A stretch of 7,950 nucleotides of DNA from Thermoplasmata archaeon (GCA_013329855.1 DUJI01000112.1:1-7950); one strand, 5' to 3'. Counted from the stretch's first letter, positions 1 through 6,503 are shown. Numbers and translations: made by a program. Notes: a model not told the origin generated them from the sequence alone.

Positions 1-366
1 GTCACCCTGGCCACGTCCAAGGGAATCCCGCGGCCCATGGTCCGGTACGGCTACTTCGAGTTCGAGATGGACGGCGTCACGCAGCGCCTGTACGCCTACA
101 AAGCCGCGCCCCAGCCCGGGCACCACCATGAGGATTCCTCCCTCTTCGTGCCCTTCCGCGACGCCACCTCCGGCAAGGAATCCTACGGGGCGGCCCGATA
201 CCTGGACATCGAGGAGGACCCCTCGGGCGAGCACGTGCTCGACTTCAACCTGGCCTACAACCCCTACTGCGCGTACAGCGACGACTACGTCTGCCCGTTC
301 CCGCCCAAGGAGAACTGGCTGACCGTCGCGATCCGCGCGGGGGAGAAGACGTTCCCGCTGCACTGA
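1..366 (+). CDS. DUF1684 family protein, 3' part (5' end outside window)
   Basis: The reading frame is open from base 1 to a TGA at 364-366, giving 121 visible residues. The gene starts to the left of the window; the ATG at 37 is internal because family-like sequence is already present before it. The C-terminal half matches the DUF1684 pattern: FVPFRDATSGKESYGAARYL followed by DFNLAYNPYCAYSDDYVCP and PPKENWLTVAIRAGE. These conserved Asp, Tyr, Asn and Cys residues and the Pro-Pro-x-Glu-Asn segment define the family. DUF1684 proteins occur in bacteria and archaea, usually 170-300 residues long, and have no established function that I know of. No signal peptide or membrane segment can be judged from this fragment. 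It converges on the RAM gene at 473-706 with a 106-base gap. Family assignment is firm; function is unknown. Confidence 0.85.
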   Translation, partial: VTLATSKGIPRPMVRYGYFEFEMDGVTQRLYAYKAAPQPGHHHEDSSLFVPFRDATSGKESYGAARYLDIEEDPSGEHVLDFNLAYNPYCAYSDDYVCPFPPKENWLTVAIRAGEKTFPLH

Positions 367-415
367 TCCCTCCGTGGGGACACCACCGAGGCCCGCGAGG
401 CCCGGGGCGAAAGTT

Positions 416-453
416 AACCTTGAACCAGGTTGATTTCCCGCCCGCCGGCGGGA
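416..453. repeat. two small inverted repeats between convergent genes, possible terminator region
   Basis: The 106-base gap between the DUF1684 stop and the RAM stop holds two inverted repeats. The first is AACCT (416-420) pairing with AGGTT (427-431) around a 6-base loop. The second is TCCCGCC (436-442) pairing with GGCGGGA (447-453) around a 4-base loop. Their position between two convergent stop codons suggests transcript ends or a block to read-through. Neither is followed by the T-rich tract typical of archaeal termination, so the role is inferred only from position. Confidence 0.35.
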
Positions 454-472
454 GGGATCCGCGGTCCTCCCA

Positions 473-706
473 TCAGGCGAACGGGGCCTCCAGAAGGGTC
501 GTGGTCTGGACGACGCCGGGCGCCTTCCGAATCCGCTCCGTGATCAGACGCGCCAGGGTCGCCGTGTCCGTGGCCTGCACGGTCAAGATGCAGGCGTATT
601 CCCCGAAGAGGAAGTCGATCTCCTCGAGGCTCGCGATGTGCTGGAGGGCGTCGAGCTCCTCCTGTTCCATGCCGGTCCTCACCTGGGTCAAGACGTAGGC
701 CCGCAT
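473..706 (-). CDS. stand-alone RAM (Lrp/AsnC ligand-binding) domain protein
   Basis: This 77-residue protein starts MRAYVLTQVRTG and ends at a TGA (complement of 473-475). Its length and pattern fit the RAM domain, the effector-binding module of Lrp/AsnC regulators: a first strand (AYVLTQV), a helix (ELDALQHIASL), the central strands (EIDFLFGEYACILTVQA), a helix with the TLARLITERIRKAPGV pattern, and a final strand (VVQTTTLLEA). The helix-turn-helix DNA-binding part of full Lrp proteins is absent. Free-standing RAM proteins are common in archaea and form ring-shaped oligomers that bind amino acids at subunit interfaces, sometimes modulating full-length Lrp partners. The start is set by the beginning of the domain; the bases before it (GGGACGGGG) give only a loose ribosome-binding site. 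It lies 67 bases downstream of the GNAT gene on the same strand, so sensing a product or substrate of that cluster is a reasonable guess. Confidence 0.85.
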   Translation of the reverse strand: MRAYVLTQVRTGMEQEELDALQHIASLEEIDFLFGEYACILTVQATDTATLARLITERIRKAPGVVQTTTLLEAPFA

Positions 707-773
707 CCCCGTCCCGCCTCGGAATGGACGTGGGGACCACCAAGGTGTGCCGGAGGACGGCCGCGGCGGAGCC

Positions 774-1718
774 CTAGAAGTCGTCCGTCGGATACTGGAC
801 GAACTGCCCGTCCGTCCCGCCGAAGAGGGCGGGTAGGTCCCGGGTCCGGACGTCCCGGGTGAGGGGCACGGCCATCGTCGTGTCGGAGATCCGGTCGAGG
901 CGGTATCCGAGGCGGCGGAACCGACGGGCGTCCCGGCGGCAGGTGATCCAGTTCGCGGTCGCGACCCCTCCTCGTGCCTTGGACTCCATGCCCGCGACGA
1001 GGGTGCGGAAGTCCCCCTCTGCGGGGGCGAGAACCTCCTCCATGAGGGCCCCGCCGTCGGGCCGCGAGCGGAGGTAGCCCACGATCGTGCGTCCTCGCAC
1101 CCCGACCCGGTACCGTCCCCGGAACCATGGGAACGTCGTGAAGGCGGCGGGCAGCTCCAGGGGTGAGCGCTCCGTCCATCCCAGGAGGCCGCGCGTCGCT
1201 CGCTCGTACAGCTCGTGAATCCTCGGGAGATCCCCCTTCCCCGCCCTGCGGATTCGGAGCCCCGTGGACGGCCGGCCGTCCTTCGGGATGGCCCGCGTCC
1301 CGCGGAAGAACGGCGCGACGTCCACATAGCCGAGCCGGCCGTACACGCGGTATCCGCGGATGTTCCGGCTCGTCGTGAGGGTGGAGATCCGCAGACCGTC
1401 GGCGCGGAACATCGCGTGCACGTGCTCCATGAGCCGGCGGGCGTATCCCTGGCCCCACACGGAAGGCAGGGAGCACACGCCCTGCAGCCCGCCCACGTCC
1501 TCGACGCCCGACGTGAGGCGGACCGGGAAGCGCATGGGCACGACCTGGGCCAACGCCCGGCCTCGGTCCACGGCGTACACCGGGGGGCCGTACGCGTACC
1601 GCGGATCCCGGCGGTAGATGCGTCGCATCTCGGACGCCGTCAGGGTCCAGCCGAACGCGGTCGAGCTCAATCGGAACGCGTCCGTCGGATCGATCTCGTC
1701 GTACGACTTGATCTGCAT
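774..1718 (-). CDS. GNAT family N-acetyltransferase, two GNAT-like halves (Eis-like)
   Basis: A 314-residue protein. Residues 1-140 form a GNAT fold: a strand carrying GVEDVGGLQGVCSLPSVWGQ (71-90), with the acetyl-CoA pyrophosphate-binding turn W-G-Q-G-Y-A (88-93) at the start of helix 3, then RGYRVYGRLGYV (121-132), the usual motif B tyrosine/glycine region. Residues about 153-286 look like a second, degenerate GNAT unit: LRIRRAGKGDLPRIHEL opens it and RRFRRLGYRLD closes it, without a clear acetyl-CoA loop. This tandem layout resembles Eis-type acetyltransferases, but those are about 400 residues and carry a C-terminal sterol-carrier-like domain that is missing here. The substrate is probably an amine but cannot be named. 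The gene starts 13 bases after the aminotransferase stop, so the two are almost certainly one transcript. Fold confident, Eis relationship moderate, substrate unknown. Confidence 0.8.
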   Translation of the reverse strand: MQIKSYDEIDPTDAFRLSSTAFGWTLTASEMRRIYRRDPRYAYGPPVYAVDRGRALAQVVPMRFPVRLTSGVEDVGGLQGVCSLPSVWGQGYARRLMEHVHAMFRADGLRISTLTTSRNIRGYRVYGRLGYVDVAPFFRGTRAIPKDGRPSTGLRIRRAGKGDLPRIHELYERATRGLLGWTERSPLELPAAFTTFPWFRGRYRVGVRGRTIVGYLRSRPDGGALMEEVLAPAEGDFRTLVAGMESKARGGVATANWITCRRDARRFRRLGYRLDRISDTTMAVPLTRDVRTRDLPALFGGTDGQFVQYPTDDF

Positions 1719-1731
1719 GGGCTTGCGGCCT

Positions 1732-3084
1732 CTACGCGACCGCGGCGTCCACGGTCTCCCGGAACACCGCGGTGTGGCGGTCCACCTGGGCGCGCGTGGT
1801 CGCGGGGCACATGAGGGCCATGTTGTGGAAGGGAGTCAGCAGGATGCGGCGGTTCAGCGCCATGAGGTGCGTGAACCGCTCCAGGAGCCGGTCCTTCGCC
1901 GCGATCGCCTCCGCGCCGTTCCGCGGGGCCGTCTCCCGGAAGCGGTACTCCGCGCGCGCGCCGAGCTGGACCACGTGCCAGGGGAGGCCCGCGTCCTCGA
2001 TGGCCTTCCGCACGCCGACCGTCCATCGCGTGGCCAGGGGGATCATCCGATCGTACGCCTGCTTCGTGATCACCTTCTCCAGGGTCGCACGCATGGCCGC
2101 CAGGGCGAACGCGTTCCCCGTCAGGGTGCCCCCCAGGCCGTTCACGCCCGTCGTCTCGGCGAGCATGTTCGCGATCGTCTTGTCGAAGATCTCCTGGCTC
2201 GCGCCGAAGGCGGCGGCCGGGATGCCGCCCGCCACGGGCTTGCCCAGGGTGACCATGTCGGGTTCGAGCCCGTGGGCCGCCGTGTACCCTCCGGGTCCCG
2301 CGCACCACGTGTGCGTCTCGTCGATGATCCACACGGTGCCCGTGCGCCGGGTGAGCTCCCGTACCCCCTCGAGATAGCCCGGGTCCGGGAGGACGATCCC
2401 GCAGTTCGTCAGCGCGGGCTCCATGAGCACCGCGGCGATGTCCCGCGGCGCGAGGGCCGCCTCGAGCATGGGCAGATCGTTGAACTCGATCACGCGCGTC
2501 GTGAGGTCCGGGTCCACGGGAGGCGGCATGGCCCCTTCCCGGGGCACGACCTTCCCGTCCAGGAAGCGCACGAGGGCCTCGTCCACGGTCCCGTGGTAGC
2601 AGCCGTTGAAGACGAGGATCTTGCGGCGGCCCGTGGCCTCCCGGGCCATGCGCAGGGCGAACCGGTTCGCATCCGTCGCGGTCATCGCGATTTGCCAGTA
2701 GGGGACGCCGAACCGCCTGGCCAGCTCCCGGCCCACGGCGATGGAGTCCTCCGTGGGGAGCATGGTCGTGATGCCCTTCCGCATCGCGCGCGCCGCGGCC
2801 GCGACCGTGGCGGGCGGCGAATGGCCGAACATGGCCCCCGTGTCGCCGAGGCAGAAGTCGATGTACCGGTGCCCTTCGACGTCCGTGATCGTCGCGCCGC
2901 GGGCCTCCTGCATGAACAAGGGGAAGGGCCCGGGCCACTCCACCATCCAGTTCATGGGAACGCCGCCGATTAGGGTCTTCTTCGCGCGCTCGAACAGCTT
3001 CCGGGACTTCGGGTGTTCGCGGACGAAGCGCCCCTCCTCGTCCGCCAGGATGTGCTGGAGCTGGGTGCGGTCGACGCTCTTCAT
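1732..3084 (-). CDS. class III PLP-dependent aminotransferase, glutamate-1-semialdehyde aminomutase-like subfamily
   Basis: A 450-residue soluble fold-type I PLP enzyme with the architecture of glutamate-1-semialdehyde 2,1-aminomutase (HemL). Visible landmarks are GATITDVEGHRYIDF (63-77), the phosphate-binding loop TATDANRFALRMAR (135-148), GCYHG (161-165) whose aromatic stacks on PLP, MEPALTNCGIVLP (221-233), IIDETHT (253-259) with D255 expected on the pyridine nitrogen, LGKPVAGG (280-287) with K282 as Schiff-base lysine, and GGTLTGNAFALAA (318-330). The HemL signature SGTEA is replaced by TATDA, and the usual DEV by DET, so this is a divergent subfamily and haem synthesis should not be assumed. 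The reaction is probably transfer or migration of an amino group on an unknown substrate. GGGGGAGAT (complement of 3088-3096) is a good ribosome-binding site just ahead of the ATG. It heads the cluster with GNAT and RAM genes; tRNA-Ser lies 67 bases upstream on the same strand. Confidence 0.85.
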   Translation of the reverse strand: MKSVDRTQLQHILADEEGRFVREHPKSRKLFERAKKTLIGGVPMNWMVEWPGPFPLFMQEARGATITDVEGHRYIDFCLGDTGAMFGHSPPATVAAAARAMRKGITTMLPTEDSIAVGRELARRFGVPYWQIAMTATDANRFALRMAREATGRRKILVFNGCYHGTVDEALVRFLDGKVVPREGAMPPPVDPDLTTRVIEFNDLPMLEAALAPRDIAAVLMEPALTNCGIVLPDPGYLEGVRELTRRTGTVWIIDETHTWCAGPGGYTAAHGLEPDMVTLGKPVAGGIPAAAFGASQEIFDKTIANMLAETTGVNGLGGTLTGNAFALAAMRATLEKVITKQAYDRMIPLATRWTVGVRKAIEDAGLPWHVVQLGARAEYRFRETAPRNGAEAIAAKDRLLERFTHLMALNRRILLTPFHNMALMCPATTRAQVDRHTAVFRETVDAAVA

Positions 3085-3151
3085 GCCATCTCCCCCGCGA
3101 GGTGCCGGACGACATGGCGGCGGGGGCTCATAGAGTCTCTCCAGAAACGCG

Positions 3152-3234
3152 CGCGGGGAGGGGGATTTGAACCCCCGGGCGCAGAGCGCACTGGATTAGC
3201 AATCCAGCGCCCTACCAGGCTAGGCGATCCCCGC
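3152..3234 (-). tRNA. tRNA-Ser (anticodon GCT)
   Basis: Read on the minus strand, the 5' acceptor strand GCGGGGA (complement of 3228-3234) pairs perfectly with TCCCCGC (complement of 3153-3159), followed by discriminator G. The D arm is GCCT...GGGC. The anticodon stem CTGGA/TCCAG encloses loop TTGCTAA with anticodon GCT (complement of 3198-3200), reading AGC/AGU serine codons. A long variable arm with a GCGC-TCT-GCGC hairpin marks a class II tRNA, agreeing with serine. The T arm is GGGGG-TTCAAAT-CCCCC. No CCA is encoded and there is no intron. It sits upstream of the aminotransferase on the same strand and diverges from the trehalose gene. Confidence 0.96.
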
Positions 3235-3258
3235 AGGCACGCGCCCATCGGGATGCCG

Positions 3259-3275
3259 CTATAAACGTTTTCGGC
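3259..3275 (-). promoter_or_regulatory. archaeal TATA box/BRE of the tRNA-Ser gene
   Basis: On the minus strand the sequence reads CCGAAAACGTTTATAGC. TTTATA (complement of 3260-3265) is centred about 28 bases upstream of the tRNA 5' end, the normal archaeal TATA distance, and the purine-rich CGAAAACG before it fits a BRE. It is one of the few AT-rich spots in this GC-rich window. Read on the other strand, TATAAA could also serve the trehalose gene, whose first possible start is at 3298. Confidence 0.7.
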
Positions 3276-3297
3276 CCGGGCCCTCCCGGCGGGGACC

Positions 3298-5601
3298 GTG
3301 ATGCTTCGGTCTGGCGGCACGTCTCTCCCCGAATCACCGCGGGTCGGCCTCGCGGAGCGAAAAGGAAAAACCCCGTGCGCCCCTATAGGTCGGCATCCCC
3401 AGCCGCGCGGACACCCCGGAGGTGATGCCCTGATTCTGGTATCGAATCGTCTGCCGGTCACCGTCTCCCGACGACGCGGGCGTCTCCACGTGGAGCCCTC
3501 GACGGGCGGGCTGGCCGTGGGCTTGGACGCCTTCTACCGGGAGCATCACGCGCGCTGGGTCGGGTGGCCGGGCGACATCTCGGAGTCCTCCCGCCGCGCG
3601 GTGACCCGGAAGCTCCGGACCGAGTTCGCGTGCTATCCCGTGTTCCTGCCGCGGGAACTCGGCCGGCGGTACTACGCGGGATTTTCCAACCGGACCCTGT
3701 GGCCGCTCTTCCACTCGTTCCCCATGTACGCGCGGTACGACGAGGAGGACTGGGAGGCCTACCGTCGGGCGAACCGGACGTTCGCGGACCAAGTCGCGGG
3801 CCTCGCGAGCCGCGACGAGGTCGTCTGGGTCCACGACTACCACCTCATGCTCGTTCCCAGGTATCTCCGGGAGAAGCAGCCCGACGCGAAGATCGGCTTC
3901 TTCCTCCACATCCCGTTCCCTCCCTACGGCGACCTGCGCCAGCTGCCCTGGTGCCGGGAGATCGTGGAGGCCCTGCTCGGCGCGGACCTCATCGGCTTCC
4001 ATACGTTCGACGACGCCCAGGCCTTCCTGAACTCCGTGCGGCGGCTCCTCGGCCTGGACAACGAGCTGGGGCAGCTCGTCGTCGGGCACCGGATCGTCCA
4101 GGTCGACGTGTTCCCCATCGGGGTGGACTTCCGTCGCATCGCGACCGCGATCCGGGCCGACGGCGCAGTGGCTCGCGAACGCCGGCTGCGGGAGGGGATC
4201 GGCGCCTCCAAGCTCGTGTTCTCCCTGTCCCGCCTCGACTACACGAAAGGCATCCCGCAGGCCCTCCGCGGGGTCGCCACGCTCCTCGAGACGAAACCCG
4301 AGTGGCGCGGCCGGTTCGTCTACCAGCTCGTGGTCGTCCCCTCGCGCGAGATCGTCGAGCGGTACGCGGAGGAGAAACGGGAGATCGATCGGCTGTGCGG
4401 GGAGATCAACAGCCGCTACGGGACCTTCCAGTGGACCCCCATCCGGTACATCTACCGGTACCTGGACTTCGAGGAGCTCGTCGCCCTGTACCTGGCTTCC
4501 GATGTGGGCCTGATCACCCCGTTGCGGGACGGGATGAACCTCGTGGCCAAGGAGTACCTGGCGGCCAAGGACGACCTGCACGGCGCCCTGGTCCTCAGCG
4601 AGATGGCCGGGGCCGCGCGAGAGCTCCACGAGGCCCTGATCGTGAACCCCAACAGCGCCGTGGAGGTCGCGGACGCCCTTCGGCGCGCGCTCGAGATGCC
4701 CGAAGCGGAACAGATCCGCCGGAATCGGCTCATGCGTTCCCGCCTCGAGCAGTACGACATCCAGCGGTGGGCGGGACACTTCCTCGAGCGACTCGAGGAG
4801 GCCCACGCCCTCTCCGGTACCCTGGCCGTGCGGATCCTGACGCGGGCGGACCGGGAGGCCCTGGTCGCCGCGTACGCCCGCGCGGGGCAGCGGCTTCTGC
4901 TCCTCGACTACGACGGCACCCTCGTCCCGTTCGCGCCGAGCCCCGCCGAGGCCGTCCCGTCGGCAAGGGCGCTCGAGGTCCTCCGGGCCCTCTCGGACGT
5001 CCCGGGCAACCGGGTCGTGCTGATCAGCGGGCGCCGGAAGGACGACCTCGGCGCGTGGTTCGGCGACCTCAAGATGACCCTGGTCGCGGAGCACGGGGCC
5101 TGGGTCCGGCGCCCGGGGCAAGAGGGCTGGGAGGCGACGATCCCTCTGGACGTTCGCTGGAAGGAGCGGGTCCGCCCCATCCTCCAGAGCTTCGTGAACC
5201 GGATCCCGGGCTCGGCCATCGAGGAGAAGGAGACGTCCCTGGTGTGGCACTACCGCCGGGTGGACCTGGACACGGGCAGCCTCGCGGCCCGCGAGCTGAT
5301 CGACACCCTGACCAACCTGACCGCGAACCTGGAGCTGGTCGTCCTCATCGGGAACCGGGTCGTCGAGGTCCGCAGCAGCAAGGTGAGCAAGGGGAGCTTC
5401 TTCCAGACGCGACTCGCCCAAGAGCCCTGGGACTTCATCCTGGCCATGGGCGACGACTGGACGGACGAGAGCCTGTTCAGCGTCCTGCCTCCGGGCAGCT
5501 TCTCCGTCCGGATCGGGCTCAGCGCGTCGAGCGCCCGCTTCAACGTGGAATCGGCGGAGGACACCCTCCAGATCCTGGAGCGTCTCCGCGACGCGAGCTG
5601 A
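3298..5601 (+). CDS. bifunctional trehalose-6-phosphate synthase/phosphatase (OtsA-OtsB fusion)
   Basis: A two-domain cytosolic enzyme of up to 767 residues. The GT20 synthase domain spans about 45-505: LILVSNRLPV, GGLAVGL (70-76), WVHDYH (177-182, catalytic D180), HIPFPP (204-209), SRLDYTKG (311-318, R312 and K317 for phosphates), and DGMNLVAKEY (411-420, with E419 for the nucleotide-sugar). It would join glucose from a nucleotide sugar to glucose-6-phosphate. A HAD phosphatase follows at about 530-765: DYDGT (537-541, nucleophile D537), ISGR (576-579), VSKG (696-699, K698) and GDDWTDE (718-724). It would release free trehalose. All catalytic residues are present. Homology begins only at residue 45. 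GTG 3298 and ATG 3301 are the only standard starts, while the best ribosome-binding site (3418-3426) faces CTG 3430, which would give 723 residues. Such fusions are known in archaea, for example Thermoproteus tenax, and some bacteria. The product likely serves as a stress protectant. Confidence 0.93.
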   Translation: MMLRSGGTSLPESPRVGLAERKGKTPCAPIGRHPQPRGHPGGDALILVSNRLPVTVSRRRGRLHVEPSTGGLAVGLDAFYREHHARWVGWPGDISESSRRAVTRKLRTEFACYPVFLPRELGRRYYAGFSNRTLWPLFHSFPMYARYDEEDWEAYRRANRTFADQVAGLASRDEVVWVHDYHLMLVPRYLREKQPDAKIGFFLHIPFPPYGDLRQLPWCREIVEALLGADLIGFHTFDDAQAFLNSVRRLLGLDNELGQLVVGHRIVQVDVFPIGVDFRRIATAIRADGAVARERRLREGIGASKLVFSLSRLDYTKGIPQALRGVATLLETKPEWRGRFVYQLVVVPSREIVERYAEEKREIDRLCGEINSRYGTFQWTPIRYIYRYLDFEELVALYLASDVGLITPLRDGMNLVAKEYLAAKDDLHGALVLSEMAGAARELHEALIVNPNSAVEVADALRRALEMPEAEQIRRNRLMRSRLEQYDIQRWAGHFLERLEEAHALSGTLAVRILTRADREALVAAYARAGQRLLLLDYDGTLVPFAPSPAEAVPSARALEVLRALSDVPGNRVVLISGRRKDDLGAWFGDLKMTLVAEHGAWVRRPGQEGWEATIPLDVRWKERVRPILQSFVNRIPGSAIEEKETSLVWHYRRVDLDTGSLAARELIDTLTNLTANLELVVLIGNRVVEVRSSKVSKGSFFQTRLAQEPWDFILAMGDDWTDESLFSVLPPGSFSVRIGLSASSARFNVESAEDTLQILERLRDAS
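3418..3426 (+). promoter_or_regulatory. strong Shine-Dalgarno inside the annotated 5' end of the trehalose gene
   Basis: GGAGGTGAT is a 9-base match to the anti-Shine-Dalgarno end of 16S rRNA. It sits 3-11 bases before CTG 3430 and before ATT 3433, exactly where homology to trehalose-6-phosphate synthases begins (LILVSNRLPV). No ATG, GTG or TTG lies in frame downstream nearby. The out-of-frame ATG at 3425 opens only ATG-CCC-TGA. Either a non-AUG codon starts the enzyme, or this match is a coincidence within an N-terminal extension. Confidence 0.5.
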
Positions 5602-5663
5602 CCGCCGTTCCTCAGGCGACACGGGTCGTACGTACCACAGATTGAAAAGGCGGACGGGGGCCG

Positions 5664-5673
5664 TTTAGGTAAG
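5664..5673 (+). promoter_or_regulatory. possible TATA-like element of the Rieske/cytochrome b operon
   Basis: TTTAGGTAAG in the 100-base gap after the trehalose gene is the most TATA-like stretch before the Rieske start and would place transcription start near 5692-5696, giving a very short leader. The match to a TATA box is imperfect. The same gap holds the self-complementary GTACGTAC at 5628-5635, a possible operator or chance palindrome. The gap suggests the respiratory operon has its own promoter, but the exact element is uncertain. Confidence 0.3.
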
Positions 5674-5701
5674 CCGAAAGCACAGGCGGCTCGACGAGGG
5701 G

Positions 5702-6493
5702 ATGCCCGTGGCCTGGGAAACCGAGGAGGCGCCGAAGCCGGGGATCACGCGACGGCAATGGGTCCGCACGGGGCTGATGGCCGCGGCCTTCGCCGCCGGC
5801 GCAGCGGCCACGGGAACCGGCGTGCTGGTCCTGCGCGAGTTCCTGCCCCCTCCCCGTCCGGCCCCCGGGACCATCACGGAGTCGCTCCTGTACACCGCCT
5901 TCCCGACCTCCCAGTGGTGGAACGACAAGGCGAACACGCCGGTGAAGGTCACGGACTTCGATCTCTGGGCCGGCGCCACGGCGGTGTGGCGGGGCCTCTT
6001 CGACGACTCCGGGACGCTCGTGGCCGGAACCGGGTACCCCGTCCTCGTCCTCCGGGTGCCTCGGGTCGACACCTATTACGCCCTGCCCGATCCGCTGCCG
6101 TGGATGCTGGGCGAGGGGTTCGCCCTGGCGTACGACGACCCCGCGCGCGACATCCGCATCGTCGCGGGCTTCGACCGCTGCACGCACCTCTGCTGCTTCC
6201 CCGGCTGGCACGTGGTGTCGAATCCGCCCCCGAGCCGGGACTACGCGGTCCCCCCGCCCACCTACGACGTCTACCACGAGGACCCGATCTACTGCATCTG
6301 CCATGGGTCCCAGTACGACCCGCTCCTGCAGGTCGTCAACGTGAACCCGCACGTGACGCCCGCGATCAACTACATCGGGTGCATGCGGGTGCACGGTCCC
6401 GCGCCCCGGGCCTTGCCGATCATCTGCGTGAAGGAGCAGGGCGGAGCCCTCGTCGGCGGGATGGCCGACCCGCGCTGGTACATCTACTGTTGA
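5702..6493 (+). CDS. Rieske [2Fe-2S] protein of a quinol-oxidising cytochrome b complex
   Basis: A 263-residue Rieske protein that takes one electron from quinol and passes it to a downstream acceptor on the outer face of the membrane. TRRQW (17-21) with a following hydrophobic helix (about 24-44) looks like a Tat signal/membrane anchor, as is usual for Rieske proteins. Box I is C160-T-H162-L-C-C165 and box II C198-I-C200-H201-G-S203. By the bovine pattern, C160, H162, C198 and H201 bind the cluster and C165-C200 form the disulphide. S203 and Y205, which raise the redox potential in bc1 proteins, are present. Box I has Cys instead of the usual Gly (C164), and the boxes are 32 residues apart, longer than in bc1. 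Further cysteines are C227, C242 and C263, the last residue. ATG 5702 abuts its GAGGGG, whereas GTG 5708 has ideal spacing and may be the true start. Cytochrome b follows 10 bases later. Confidence 0.93.
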   Translation: MPVAWETEEAPKPGITRRQWVRTGLMAAAFAAGAAATGTGVLVLREFLPPPRPAPGTITESLLYTAFPTSQWWNDKANTPVKVTDFDLWAGATAVWRGLFDDSGTLVAGTGYPVLVLRVPRVDTYYALPDPLPWMLGEGFALAYDDPARDIRIVAGFDRCTHLCCFPGWHVVSNPPPSRDYAVPPPTYDVYHEDPIYCICHGSQYDPLLQVVNVNPHVTPAINYIGCMRVHGPAPRALPIICVKEQGGALVGGMADPRWYIYC

Positions 6494-6497
6494 GGTG
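6492..6497 (+). promoter_or_regulatory. Shine-Dalgarno overlapping the Rieske stop codon
   Basis: The Rieske stop TGA (6491-6493) runs into GAGGTG, a strong ribosome-binding site six bases before GTG 6504. This supports GTG 6504 over GTG 6495, which would lie inside the site, as the cytochrome b start, and suggests translational coupling. Confidence 0.65.
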
Positions 6498-6503
6498 GGA
6501 AGG

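Noticed and set aside
707..1327. Upstream part of the minus-strand frame 473-1327 as an N-terminal extension of the RAM protein
   Set aside because: That part overlaps the GNAT gene in another frame and is Ser/Arg/Pro-rich. RAM-like sequence begins at the ATG at 706.
1732..3084. Calling the aminotransferase hemL
   Set aside because: The SGTEA loop is replaced and no haem-synthesis gene is nearby, so only a family-level name is justified.
1618..3115. Long frames on both strands over the aminotransferase (1618-2973 plus, 1667-3115 minus)
   Set aside because: Both are low-complexity Arg/Gly/Pro/His translations without motifs; the 450-residue PLP enzyme accounts for the region.
3152..3234. Intron in the tRNA, or use of the tRNA as an integration site
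   Set aside because: The cloverleaf folds without an intron, and no second copy of the tRNA 3' end and no integrase appear in the window.
3334..5622. 762-codon open frame antisense to the trehalose gene
   Set aside because: It is the mirror of a gene with clear catalytic motifs. The translation is rich in Arg, Pro, Glu and Asp with no family motifs, as expected from high-GC codon bias.
3564..5645. 693-codon plus-strand frame overlapping the trehalose gene
   Set aside because: It is a frame-shifted reading of the same DNA, Arg/Pro/Gly-rich with no recognisable domain. The in-frame product explains the sequence fully.
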